Made by a program: the position numbers and the translations under genes. From contig JAGDAE010000173.1 of NCBI GenBank assembly GCA_017959645.1, forward strand, positions 1 through 5,784: 5,784 nt of DNA. The letters run 5' to 3'. The notes under the pieces were generated by a model, which was given only the letters and a program-made list of their open reading frames with translations, ran no database searches and was not told where the DNA came from. The DNA is from Kiritimatiellia bacterium (GTDB taxonomy: Bacteria > Verrucomicrobiota > Kiritimatiellia > RFP12 > UBA1067). Below, in pieces: positions 1 through 5,383 of this stretch. Position 1 is the first letter of the stretch. Every line of letters starts with the position of its first letter.

Positions 1-537
1 CTGCGTGTACTGCTCGACCTCCTTCGGCACGGGCGGACGGGGACCTACCAGGCTCATGTCGCCAACGAAGACGTTCCACAGCTGCGGCAGCTCGTCGAGC
101 GAGGTGCGGCGCAGAAACCGTCCTACCTTCGTGATGCGCGGGTCGTCCTTCATCTTGAAGATTACCCCGTCCTTGGATTCGTTGCGCTCTTCGAGGGACT
201 GCTTCAGCGCCTCGGCGTCGGTTCTCATGCTGCGGAACTTCCAGAACTTGAAGTGCCTGCCGTAGCGTCCGACGCGGGTCTGGCTGAAGAACACCGGCCC
301 CTTGCTCGTCGCCTTCACCGCCAGCGCGATGGCGAGGAAGACCGGCGAGAGCAGCACGAGCCCGAGCCCGCTGCCGGCGATGTCGATCGCGCGCTTGACC
401 GCATACGAGAAGCGCACCGTGAACCGCCACGCCTGCAGCCGCAGGCTCTTGCGGCGGTTCGCGTGCACCCGCGAGGCCAGCTCGCGCACGAGCTGGTCGA
501 GATCGGCGTCTTTGCTGCTGTCGAGAAAGCTCGCCAT
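1..537 (-). CDS. Polyprenyl-phosphate sugar-1-phosphate transferase (bacterial sugar transferase family), 3' end cut by window edge
   Basis: This monotopic membrane enzyme moves a sugar-1-phosphate from a nucleotide sugar to undecaprenyl phosphate, the first step of exopolysaccharide or O-antigen synthesis. The first 179 residues are visible. Residues 1-45 are a charged N-terminal extension. Residues 48-75 hold the KRxxD motif and one hydrophobic membrane segment with the Ser-Pro break (64-65) typical of the re-entrant helix in this family. Then follow GPVFFSQTRVG (80-90), KFRSM (100-104), DPRITKVGRFLR (132-143), SLDELPQLWN (146-155) with the catalytic Asp148-Glu149 pair, and GDMSLVGPRP (159-168). 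It lacks the four-helix N-terminal part of long WcaJ-type enzymes, so it is the short ExoY/PglC-like form. The start ATG is preceded by GAGG at 544-547 with a 6-base spacer, overlapping the stop of the Hpt gene 8 bp upstream, so the two are very probably co-transcribed. The remaining C-terminus lies outside the window. The family call is sure; the sugar specificity is unknown. Confidence 0.95.
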   Translation of the reverse strand, partial: MASFLDSSKDADLDQLVRELASRVHANRRKSLRLQAWRFTVRFSYAVKRAIDIAGSGLGLVLLSPVFLAIALAVKATSKGPVFFSQTRVGRYGRHFKFWKFRSMRTDAEALKQSLEERNESKDGVIFKMKDDPRITKVGRFLRRTSLDELPQLWNVFVGDMSLVGPRPPVPKEVEQYTQ

Positions 538-545
538 CCCCGGCC

Positions 546-854
546 TCAGAGCTCCTTTTCCAGCTCCGCCAGCTTCGCCACCAGCGCGGCGGATTCCCCG
601 GCGTCCTTGAGCACGGCCGCCTTCCTGAGCGCGATCGCGGTGTCGGCCATGGGGTTGTCTCCGGCGGCGAGCGCGTTGCCCTTGATTGTGTGCGCGACAC
701 GGTCGAGCTTCTCCCAGTCGCCGGCCGCCAGCGCGGCCTCGGTTTCGCCGATCTTCTCGCGCACCGACGCGATGTACTCGGCGTAGAGCTCGCCGATCGT
801 CTCTTCGTCGCCGCCGAACTGCTCGTCCATGTATGCCTTGCAGCATTCTTTCAT
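546..854 (-). CDS. Histidine phosphotransfer (Hpt) domain protein, HptB-like
   Basis: This is a 102-residue stand-alone Hpt protein, the relay that carries a phosphoryl group from a hybrid sensor kinase to a response regulator in the cytoplasm. The signature HTIKGNALAAG begins at His55, the predicted phosphorylated histidine, followed by the conserved Lys58 and Gly59. The N-terminal part (FGGDEETIGELY, about 13-24) and the helix before His55 (AALAAGDWEKLDRVA) match the usual four-helix bundle. The start chosen is the ATG at 854. It overlaps the TGA of the upstream gene as ATGA and has a GGAGG-type ribosome binding site at 861-869. A longer open frame runs upstream to 1073, but that part is an Arg-rich shadow of the phosphatase gene. 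The overlap with a receiver-phosphatase gene suggests that gene's receiver domain is its partner, as HptB serves HsbR in Pseudomonas aeruginosa. No kinase is in the window. Confidence 0.93.
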   Translation of the reverse strand: MKECCKAYMDEQFGGDEETIGELYAEYIASVREKIGETEAALAAGDWEKLDRVAHTIKGNALAAGDNPMADTAIALRKAAVLKDAGESAALVAKLAELEKEL

Positions 855-2503
855 TTCTCGCCCTCCTCCGGCTGTGCCTTGCCCGCGAACGGGATGTGGT
901 AGGTGGTTTCGTTCATGTTCATGTAGCGGTTGCGCTCTACGCCGTCGCATAGTTCGCGCAGCATGAGCCGCCCGCGCCCGCGCCCGCTCATCTTCATGTT
1001 GGCCTTTTCGAACGCTACGCCGGTGTCTCCGGCGGCGACCCTGATTCCGGGTTCTTCGCGGCCGGAGTCCCAAACCGTGAGCATCGCGCTGTCGCGCACG
1101 CGCTTCAACCTCACCGAAACCACCTCGCGCAGACGGTCGCGGTCGTCAAAGCCATGATCGTGGATGTTCATCAGTTTCTCCTCGAACACGAGCTGGACGC
1201 GCGTCACCGCCTCGTCCGGCCAGCCCTCGTGGCGGCACCAGGACGCGATGTTCTGCGACTCCCCGTCGATATCCTCGGGGTTGACCTTGAACGTGCTCTC
1301 GAAAATCCCGTCGACGAACGTGCGCGCGCCGAACGCGATCATCGTCACGTCGTCGACGCACTTGTCGTAGCCGAACTCGTAAAGCGCCGCCACGAATTTG
1401 GCGATCGAAGGCATCAGCGTTCCATCGGCGCGCGCCGAGGCCAGTATCTCGCGGCGCAGTTTCTGCGCCAGTTGCACCGGCAGCCGCTCCTCGCCGCCGG
1501 TGTCGCGCGAAAGATCGTAGATCCCGTCGGTGCTGGCGACGCAGACCGCCTTGCGAGAAAGTTTCGTCGTCACCACGTCGGCGGGCCCGTAGACCGTGTC
1601 GGGCATGAGCCCGATCGGCAACCCGCCGCGATTTTCCGGGTTCACCGGCAGGTCGGCGCCGTTGTCGACCACGATTAGATCGGGTGCGCCGCACGCTATC
1701 CACTGGACGATCCCGAGCAGCGGACGGTGGATGCAGATCAGTGCCGTCATGTACGTTATGTCCGCGAGATTCATGCGGAAAAACGACTGTATCATGTTCG
1801 CGATCGTATCCGGCGCCATGCTTGGCGCGCCCTCGCGCCGCACCATGTTCTTCAGGAACGACTGCACCGCCGTCATCGCCAGCGCCGCGCTCGTGCCGTG
1901 CCCCTGGATGTCGCCGAGAACGTAAAGATAGCTGCCGCTTCCGAAAGGTATCGCCTCGAAAAGATCGCCGCTCACAACCGCGGACGGACGCCAATACGTC
2001 GTGTAGAATCCTCGCGGGGTCTGTATCGCGCGCACCGGCAGAAGACTGCGCTGGATGTGCGCCGCCAGCTCCAGCGACTTGCGGTCGTCGTCCATCTTGT
2101 CCTGAATGAACTGCTCGACCCGGTGCGACGCCACCACCTGGCGGATGCGTTTCAGCAACGTTTCGGTTTTGACCGCCTTCGGCAGGTAGTAGCTTATCGC
2201 ATCGGCGAGAATACGCTTGAGGAATCCGCCGCCCTCCTCCGGATCGAGCGCCGTCAGGAAGAATATCGGAAGCATCGGCGAAAATCCGCGCACGATGTCG
2301 CGGAACATGAACCCGTCCATGTCGCCCATCATGATGTCGGTTATTACCGCGCTGAACGACTGCGGGTTGTGTTTGATGGCGTTCACCGCCTCCTCCACCG
2401 AACCGGTGTCGACGGTGTCGTAGCCCACTTTCTTCAGCTTCGCGCAAATCGTAAGCCGAATGAGCTTTTCGTCGTCCAATACCAGAATTTTGGCTTTTTG
2501 CAT
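851..2503 (-). CDS. Response regulator with PP2C/SpoIIE phosphatase and RsbW-like HATPase domains (HsbR-like)
   Basis: This 550-residue protein has three domains in order. The receiver (about 3-125) has acidic Asp10/Asp11, phospho-acceptor Asp56, Thr84 and Lys109, so it looks functional. A linker helix (about 126-155) leads to a SpoIIE/RsbU-type PP2C phosphatase (about 165-393) with metal-binding motifs SGD (Asp180), GDIQGHG (Asp198), STDG (Asp326) and DDVTM (Asp384/385). The C-terminal HATPase of the RsbW/SpoIIAB type (about 405-540) has an N box (Glu442, Asn446, His450-Gly451), a G1-like WDSGRE (478-483) lacking the usual second glycine, and a G2-like GRGRGRLML (507-515). Such proteins run partner switching: the phosphatase and kinase act in opposition on a STAS anti-anti-sigma protein, here under receiver control. 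The ATG at 2503 is chosen because the receiver fold begins there and GGAG lies 7 bases upstream (2511-2514); the open frame reaches 2782 but that stretch covers the promoter. It is the first gene of the operon. No STAS gene is visible. Confidence 0.93.
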   Translation of the reverse strand: MQKAKILVLDDEKLIRLTICAKLKKVGYDTVDTGSVEEAVNAIKHNPQSFSAVITDIMMGDMDGFMFRDIVRGFSPMLPIFFLTALDPEEGGGFLKRILADAISYYLPKAVKTETLLKRIRQVVASHRVEQFIQDKMDDDRKSLELAAHIQRSLLPVRAIQTPRGFYTTYWRPSAVVSGDLFEAIPFGSGSYLYVLGDIQGHGTSAALAMTAVQSFLKNMVRREGAPSMAPDTIANMIQSFFRMNLADITYMTALICIHRPLLGIVQWIACGAPDLIVVDNGADLPVNPENRGGLPIGLMPDTVYGPADVVTTKLSRKAVCVASTDGIYDLSRDTGGEERLPVQLAQKLRREILASARADGTLMPSIAKFVAALYEFGYDKCVDDVTMIAFGARTFVDGIFESTFKVNPEDIDGESQNIASWCRHEGWPDEAVTRVQLVFEEKLMNIHDHGFDDRDRLREVVSVRLKRVRDSAMLTVWDSGREEPGIRVAAGDTGVAFEKANMKMSGRGRGRLMLRELCDGVERNRYMNMNETTYHIPFAGKAQPEEGEK

Positions 2504-2540
2504 CGCACCACTCCGAGTTTCCTGCACTCCTTTTCCGTAT

Positions 2541-2549
2541 ATTATATCA
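2541..2549 (-). promoter_or_regulatory. Extended -10 promoter of the signalling operon
   Basis: On the minus strand the sequence TGATATAAT is an exact extended -10 box (TGnTATAAT). Transcription would start near 2534, leaving a leader of about 30 bases that holds the GGAG ribosome binding site at 2511-2514. No good -35 hexamer is seen 17 bases upstream (ACCCGT), which is common for extended -10 promoters. This supports the start codon at 2503 and argues against the longer open frame. The box overlaps one copy of a 12-bp direct repeat, so it could be controlled by a bound protein. Confidence 0.6.
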
Positions 2550-2607
2550 TATTTCGCCTCGAAACGGGTGCTGAACCCGACATTTTTCTTGCACCATATC
2601 ATATTTC
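2544..2607. repeat. Pair of 12-bp direct repeats at the operon promoter
   Basis: ATATCATATTTC occurs at 2544-2555 and again at 2596-2607, start to start 52 bp, about five DNA turns. On the minus strand each reads GAAATATGATAT, and the promoter-near copy runs into the extended -10 box. The spacing puts both copies on the same DNA face, as expected for an operator, but AT-rich chance similarity is possible. Confidence 0.45.
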
Positions 2608-2624
2608 CGCACCATCCCGAAAAA

Positions 2625-2667
2625 ATGAGCGAATCCAGAACGTCAAACACCAAAAAGATGAGCGAAT
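2625..2667. repeat. Pair of 10-bp direct repeats upstream of the operon promoter
   Basis: ATGAGCGAAT occurs at 2625-2634 and 2658-2667, 33 bp apart (about three DNA turns). Each is preceded by an A-rich run, so on the minus strand both read ATTCGCTCAT followed closely by a T run. They lie about 75-125 bp upstream of the predicted transcription start, a typical place for an activator site. Function is not shown. Confidence 0.4.
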
Positions 2668-2863
2668 GCGGTGGGAAAGCGCAAACACCATCCGCGTGTT
2701 CATGAGTTCGTTTCTTTCTGGATTTGTCCGCATTGCTATTCACCAGCAACAATTTCATCCTGCATGGAACACCGGCCAACATCCGAAACTTTTACAAGGC
2801 CCTTGCCTTCTGCGTCCCGACCGCAATGTTTCTGGTTTTCATCGTCAATCGCCTTTGCATTGA

Positions 2864-3310
2864 CTATTCGACCTTGATCATATCGACCAACGAGTTGAAA
2901 TATTCTTGACTCCAGATGTCAAGACAGGAGGCGTCCTTCAAAAACGGCCGCACATCTTCGCGCGCCGACTTGAAATCGATTGTCGCAATGCGCTTCCTGA
3001 AAGCGGCGACAAGAGCGGCTCGGGAAGACAGATCGATTTCTGGCGCCACTTCTCGGCAACGTTCCGCTAAATGCCCCAGATGGCACGCAAAGCCATTCCT
3101 CACATACCACTCGAGATCGTACCAGTCGCGACCCTTGGTTCGCGTGCGCCAGGCACGGGAAAGGGCGGCGCGGACCTTTTCGGCAAACAAATCGCCAATC
3201 GAATAGGCACGGATCCAGCGCGATACCGGCTTGACCAACAGTTTCTGTTCCGTCGAAAAACCTGGCTCTGGAACATCCCCCGCGCAGACGCAAAATTTGG
3301 TATAACACGC
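2864..3310 (-). pseudogene. Truncated AbiEii/AbiGii-type nucleotidyltransferase toxin (C-terminal half)
   Basis: The AbiEii family are nucleotidyltransferase toxins of type IV toxin-antitoxin, phage abortive-infection systems. The open frame runs from the TAG at 2864 up to 3493, but family similarity covers only about 2864-3300. It includes GFSTEQKLL, then DLFAEKVRAALSRAW (the conserved K-x-x-A region) and KGRDWYDLEWYVRNG (the conserved RDxxD region), and then a helical tail. The N-terminal half, which carries the GS...DxD catalytic motif and about half of a usual 280-300-residue protein, is absent. Residues upstream of about 3300 are Cys-rich and unlike the family, and they overlap the promoter and 5' end of the divergent ORF6N remnant. 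The AbiEi antitoxin gene that normally precedes it is also missing. I infer a dead remnant cut at its 5' end near 3270-3310. The identity of the remaining part is firm; the exact break is not. Confidence 0.82.
3298..3306 (+). promoter_or_regulatory. Extended -10-like box before the ORF6N remnant
   Basis: TGGTATAAC fits the extended -10 form TGnTATAAT with one mismatch. It ends 7 bases before the ATG at 3314, so transcription would begin almost at the start codon, giving a leaderless or near-leaderless message. No Shine-Dalgarno sequence is seen between the box and the ATG, which fits. No -35 hexamer is evident. Confidence 0.4.
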
Positions 3311-3313
3311 GGT

Positions 3314-4009
3314 ATGAACAAAGACGAAGTGTTGCCAATATCCGCCGAAGATGAATCGATTGCCGCAAACGGCGCAGCAGACGACTTCATAAAGGCATAG
3401 GCAGGTCAAACGTAACGAGAATCGATTCCCGGCAAATTTTGTCATCCACCTTTCACCGGACGAGGTCAATGCTTTGAGGTGCAAAAATGTCACCTCAAAG
3501 CGAGGTGTCTACAGATATGACCTACTCGCTTTCACGGAACAGGGCGTGGCCATGCTATCCAGCATTCTCAAGAGTTATCATGCAGCAAATGTCAATGTGT
3601 CTATAATGCGAGTTTTCGTCGCCATGCGCGGGGCACTTGCGTCCGTTGCACCGCTTCTGACGCGCATGGATACTATCGAGCGGCGTCAAATCGCCGACCA
3701 GTCGCGCACCGAGGAGCGGTTCGACCTACGACGCTTATTCGTTCGCGAAGAAGCTGGTGCGCAAGGCGGCGAAGAGAATCCGTGCTTGTCGATGGCTATT
3801 GCGACGAGGTGACACTCGACATTCTCGCGCAGAAGCGTGGCGGCGTAGATGCGCTGGTGGCGACCGGCGTATTCCACGACCGCTTCCTGATTCTCGACGG
3901 CAAGGAACTCTACCACTTCGGCGCATCGCTCAAAGACCTTAGCCGCAAATACTGCGCCGTCACGAAGATGGATGCGATGTTCATTCCATCCATCATGCAG
4001 AGGATTTGA
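3314..4009 (+). pseudogene. Decayed ORF6N-domain DNA-binding protein with PLD-like C-terminus
   Basis: The parts of one gene can be read in order, but in different frames. The ATG at 3314 opens a 28-residue stub that stops at 3400. From about 3402 another frame gives the rest of the ORF6N domain (QVKRNENRFPANFVIHL, then YDLLAFTEQGVAMLSSIL, then NVNVSIMRVFVAMR, to about 3625) and a charged linker to about 3725. A frame shift there leads to YDAYSFAKKLVRKAAKRI (3727-3780). One extra base at 3781 shifts again to VLVDGYCDEVTLDIL and FHDRFLILD, with an HxRxxxxD phospholipase-D-like motif starting at 3875, then YHFGASLKDL and the TGA at 4007-4009. Compared with relatives as I recall them, about 25-35 residues seem lost at the ORF6N N-terminus, a block is lost near 3725, and another just before 3871. 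ORF6N proteins are phage- and accessory-region-associated, possibly regulatory. It is divergent from the AbiEii remnant. Family call strong; lesion list partly from memory. Confidence 0.85.
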
Positions 4010-4027
4010 CGGGGACATGACAAAAGC

Positions 4028-4068
4028 GCGAATATTATATTTAGGGCAGACCTAATTATAATATTCGC
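4028..4068. repeat. Hairpin 1 of a twin pair (palindromic intergenic repeat)
   Basis: A 41-base inverted repeat: a 12-bp outer stem (GCGAATATTATA with TATAATATTCGC), one T-T mismatch, a 5-bp inner stem (TTAGG with CCTAA) and a GCAGA loop. It starts 18 bases after the ORF6N remnant, in the gap between convergent genes. On the minus strand it is followed by CGCTTTTG, a short T run, so weak terminator action is possible, but the stem is too AT-rich for a classic terminator. The central 23 bases are identical in hairpin 2. Confidence 0.85.
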
Positions 4069-4091
4069 AAAACAGAACTTGCTATTTTACC

Positions 4092-4118
4092 GCCGATTGG
4101 CCGATTTTTGGCGATTTT
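4092..4118. repeat. Short imperfect triplet of GCCGATT-like units between the hairpins
   Basis: GCCGATT at 4092-4098 and 4100-4106 and GGCGATT at 4110-4116 recur with spacings of 8 and 10 bases, each followed by G or T. The run lies between the two hairpins. It may be chance or slippage; no function is claimed. Confidence 0.3.
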
Positions 4119-4125
4119 GATATAA

Positions 4126-4164
4126 CGAATACCATATTTAGGGCAGACCTAATTATGGTATTCG
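4126..4164. repeat. Hairpin 2 of a twin pair (palindromic intergenic repeat)
   Basis: A 39-base inverted repeat: an 11-bp outer stem (CGAATACCATA with TATGGTATTCG), the same T-T mismatch, the same TTAGG/CCTAA inner stem and the same GCAGA loop as hairpin 1, centred 97 bp away. Within the stem, the only differences from hairpin 1 are TT to CC on the left arm and AA to GG on the right arm, so both base pairs are kept. The outermost G-C pair of hairpin 1 is lost (A opposite C). The flanking sequence is otherwise unrelated. Confidence 0.85.
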
Positions 4165-4192
4165 CGGAATACCCCTTGGGGAAAAGCGGGAT

Positions 4193-4232
4193 AGCCCTTG
4201 TATAAAATCGGAAAAGCCCTTGTATAAAATCG
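4193..4232. repeat. Tandem 18-bp direct repeat
   Basis: AGCCCTTGTATAAAATCG occurs at 4193-4210 and 4215-4232, with a period of 22 bp (about two DNA turns). A related GGGGAAAAGC precedes the first copy, resembling the GGAAAAGC that links the two. It lies 54 bp beyond the 3' end of the LptF/LptG gene. The origin could be slippage; a binding-site role is possible but unsupported. Confidence 0.8.
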
Positions 4233-4285
4233 ACCTTACCCCCATATGTTTTCCCGAAACCCCTGTGATGTTTTTCCGGCACGGC

Positions 4286-5383
4286 TCAGCGGCATTTGCG
4301 GAACATGGCCACTCCTATTCCAAGAAACAGCACGTCCGGCAAAATGGCGGCGACGACCGGCGGCAGAAGTTCGCGGTCGGCGAACGCCATGCATCCGAAT
4401 GTCAGCGCGTAGAAGGCGAAGAACATGCCGAGCGCGCCGAGAATACCCTTGAACACCGACTGCCGGCCGGACGAGATCCCCGCCGGGACGGCAAACAGCG
4501 TGATTATGAGGCACGCGAACGGCGAGACTATCTGCGCCCACGTGTCGTAGAGATACCTCCGGCGCAACTGTCCGGAAAGATCGGGATGCTGCTCCAGATA
4601 GCGCAGACGGTCGCGCGTCGAATTGAAATTCCAGTCGCGATTCTGCGCCATGAGATCTTCCGGGCGCTCGTCGAACTGCGGAAAAACCCTGAACGGCAGC
4701 GAATCGAGCGCCGGCGTCGGCGTCGCCACCTCTTCGCCGTTGGAATTGTAGTGCTGGACGGACGGATCGGTGAACCACCACTCGCCGTCGAGATAGTCCG
4801 CCCTTTTCGCGATTATGTTCAGCAACCGCGCCCCGCCCTCGCGGTCGACCGCGACACGGACCGATCCAAGTCGGCATCCATCGCGGTCGAAGACCTCGTC
4901 GACCGTCCATGTGCGGCCGGCGGCGGGATTTCTGTATACGAGATTGCCGGCCTTCGCCGTCTTCTCTTCGTCGAACTTTTCGTTGCGCAGGCGTTTGGCC
5001 CATTGCGCACACGACGGAACGACACATTCGTTCACCCACGCGACGGCGGCGGCGACCGCCAGCGCGACCGCCAGAAGCGGACGCACGATCGCAAAAAAAC
5101 CGATTCCGCTGGCGCGCATCGCGACGATTTCGGAATGGCGGCAGAAATTCCACATCGTGTATAGCGTCGCCAACATGAGCGCAGCCGGCGCCAGCCACTT
5201 GAAAAAAGGCGACAGATACGCGAAAAAATACCCGACTACCGTCGCGAACGGAAGTTTCGATTCGGCCAGGCGCGAGAACGAACCGGACAGTTCGAAGAGC
5301 ACGTATATCGAAAGAAAGCCGGTCAGGCAGTACGCGAGCGGAACGAGGAACTCTTTCAGCACGTATCTGGCAAGTATCCTCAT
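4286..5383 (-). CDS. LptF/LptG-family (YjgP/YjgQ) permease
   Basis: This 365-residue inner-membrane protein belongs to the family that, with the LptB ATPase, pulls lipopolysaccharide out of the inner membrane and passes it to the LptC-LptA bridge. It starts with the family's MRILxRYVLKEFL. It shows three N-terminal membrane segments (about 12-32, 60-80, 98-118) with the conserved SEIVAMRASGI cytoplasmic coupling region (84-94) between the second and third. A periplasmic domain follows (about 120-280; in the family a beta-jellyroll), and then three C-terminal segments (about 283-303, 310-333, 340-360). Length is normal for LptF or LptG (about 360); I cannot tell which. The ATG at 5383 overlaps the pyrD stop as ATGA; the ribosome site is poor (GGGGG at 5394-5398), so translational coupling is likely. 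Only one permease is present, although LptF and LptG work as a heterodimer, so its partner must be encoded elsewhere. Confidence 0.93.
   Translation of the reverse strand: MRILARYVLKEFLVPLAYCLTGFLSIYVLFELSGSFSRLAESKLPFATVVGYFFAYLSPFFKWLAPAALMLATLYTMWNFCRHSEIVAMRASGIGFFAIVRPLLAVALAVAAAVAWVNECVVPSCAQWAKRLRNEKFDEEKTAKAGNLVYRNPAAGRTWTVDEVFDRDGCRLGSVRVAVDREGGARLLNIIAKRADYLDGEWWFTDPSVQHYNSNGEEVATPTPALDSLPFRVFPQFDERPEDLMAQNRDWNFNSTRDRLRYLEQHPDLSGQLRRRYLYDTWAQIVSPFACLIITLFAVPAGISSGRQSVFKGILGALGMFFAFYALTFGCMAFADRELLPPVVAAILPDVLFLGIGVAMFRKCR

Larger units (their letters stand above)
2504..2863. other. Gap without a convincing gene: promoter region of the signalling operon and downstream flank of the AbiEii remnant
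   Basis: These 360 bases separate the receiver-phosphatase gene from the AbiEii remnant and are clearly more AT-rich than the genes on either side. The part nearest the phosphatase gene holds the extended -10 box and two pairs of direct repeats. In the part near 2720-2863 I see no recognisable protein. Open frames exist on both strands here, including a 93-codon upstream extension of the phosphatase frame, but they have no family motif and no good ribosome binding site. Confidence 0.6.

Noticed and set aside
855..1073. N-terminal extension of the Hpt frame
   Set aside because: It is Arg- and His-rich and overlaps the HATPase domain coding sequence in another frame; the ATGA overlap at 851-854 gives the proper start.
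1146..2447. Long minus-strand open frame rich in Arg, Gly and His
   Set aside because: It is a frame shadow of the receiver-phosphatase gene, produced by GC-rich codons; its composition is not protein-like.
2504..2782. Open-frame extension of 93 codons upstream of the receiver-phosphatase gene
   Set aside because: The receiver fold starts at the ATG at 2503, which has a good ribosome binding site. The extension is AT-rich, has no family features and covers the extended -10 box.
2795..2809. Short inverted repeat (CAAGGCCCTTG and AAGGC/GCCTT) beyond the AbiEii stop as a terminator
   Set aside because: The stem is only 5 bp and no T run follows on either strand.
2724..2909. A 61-codon plus-strand open frame with a hydrophobic stretch
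   Set aside because: It has no recognisable motif and overlaps the 3' end of the AbiEii remnant, which explains that part of the sequence better.
4118..4126. TGATATAAC as a plus-strand extended -10 promoter
   Set aside because: Transcription would begin inside the left arm of hairpin 2 and leads to no gene.
4028..4164. CRISPR-like repeat pair
   Set aside because: There are only two copies, the shared part is a perfect palindrome with differing arms, and no cas gene is near; it is a palindromic intergenic repeat instead.
4082..4282. A 66-codon minus-strand open frame running through hairpin 2 and the tandem repeat
   Set aside because: It is made almost wholly of repeat sequence, has no family motif and starts inside the flank of the permease gene.
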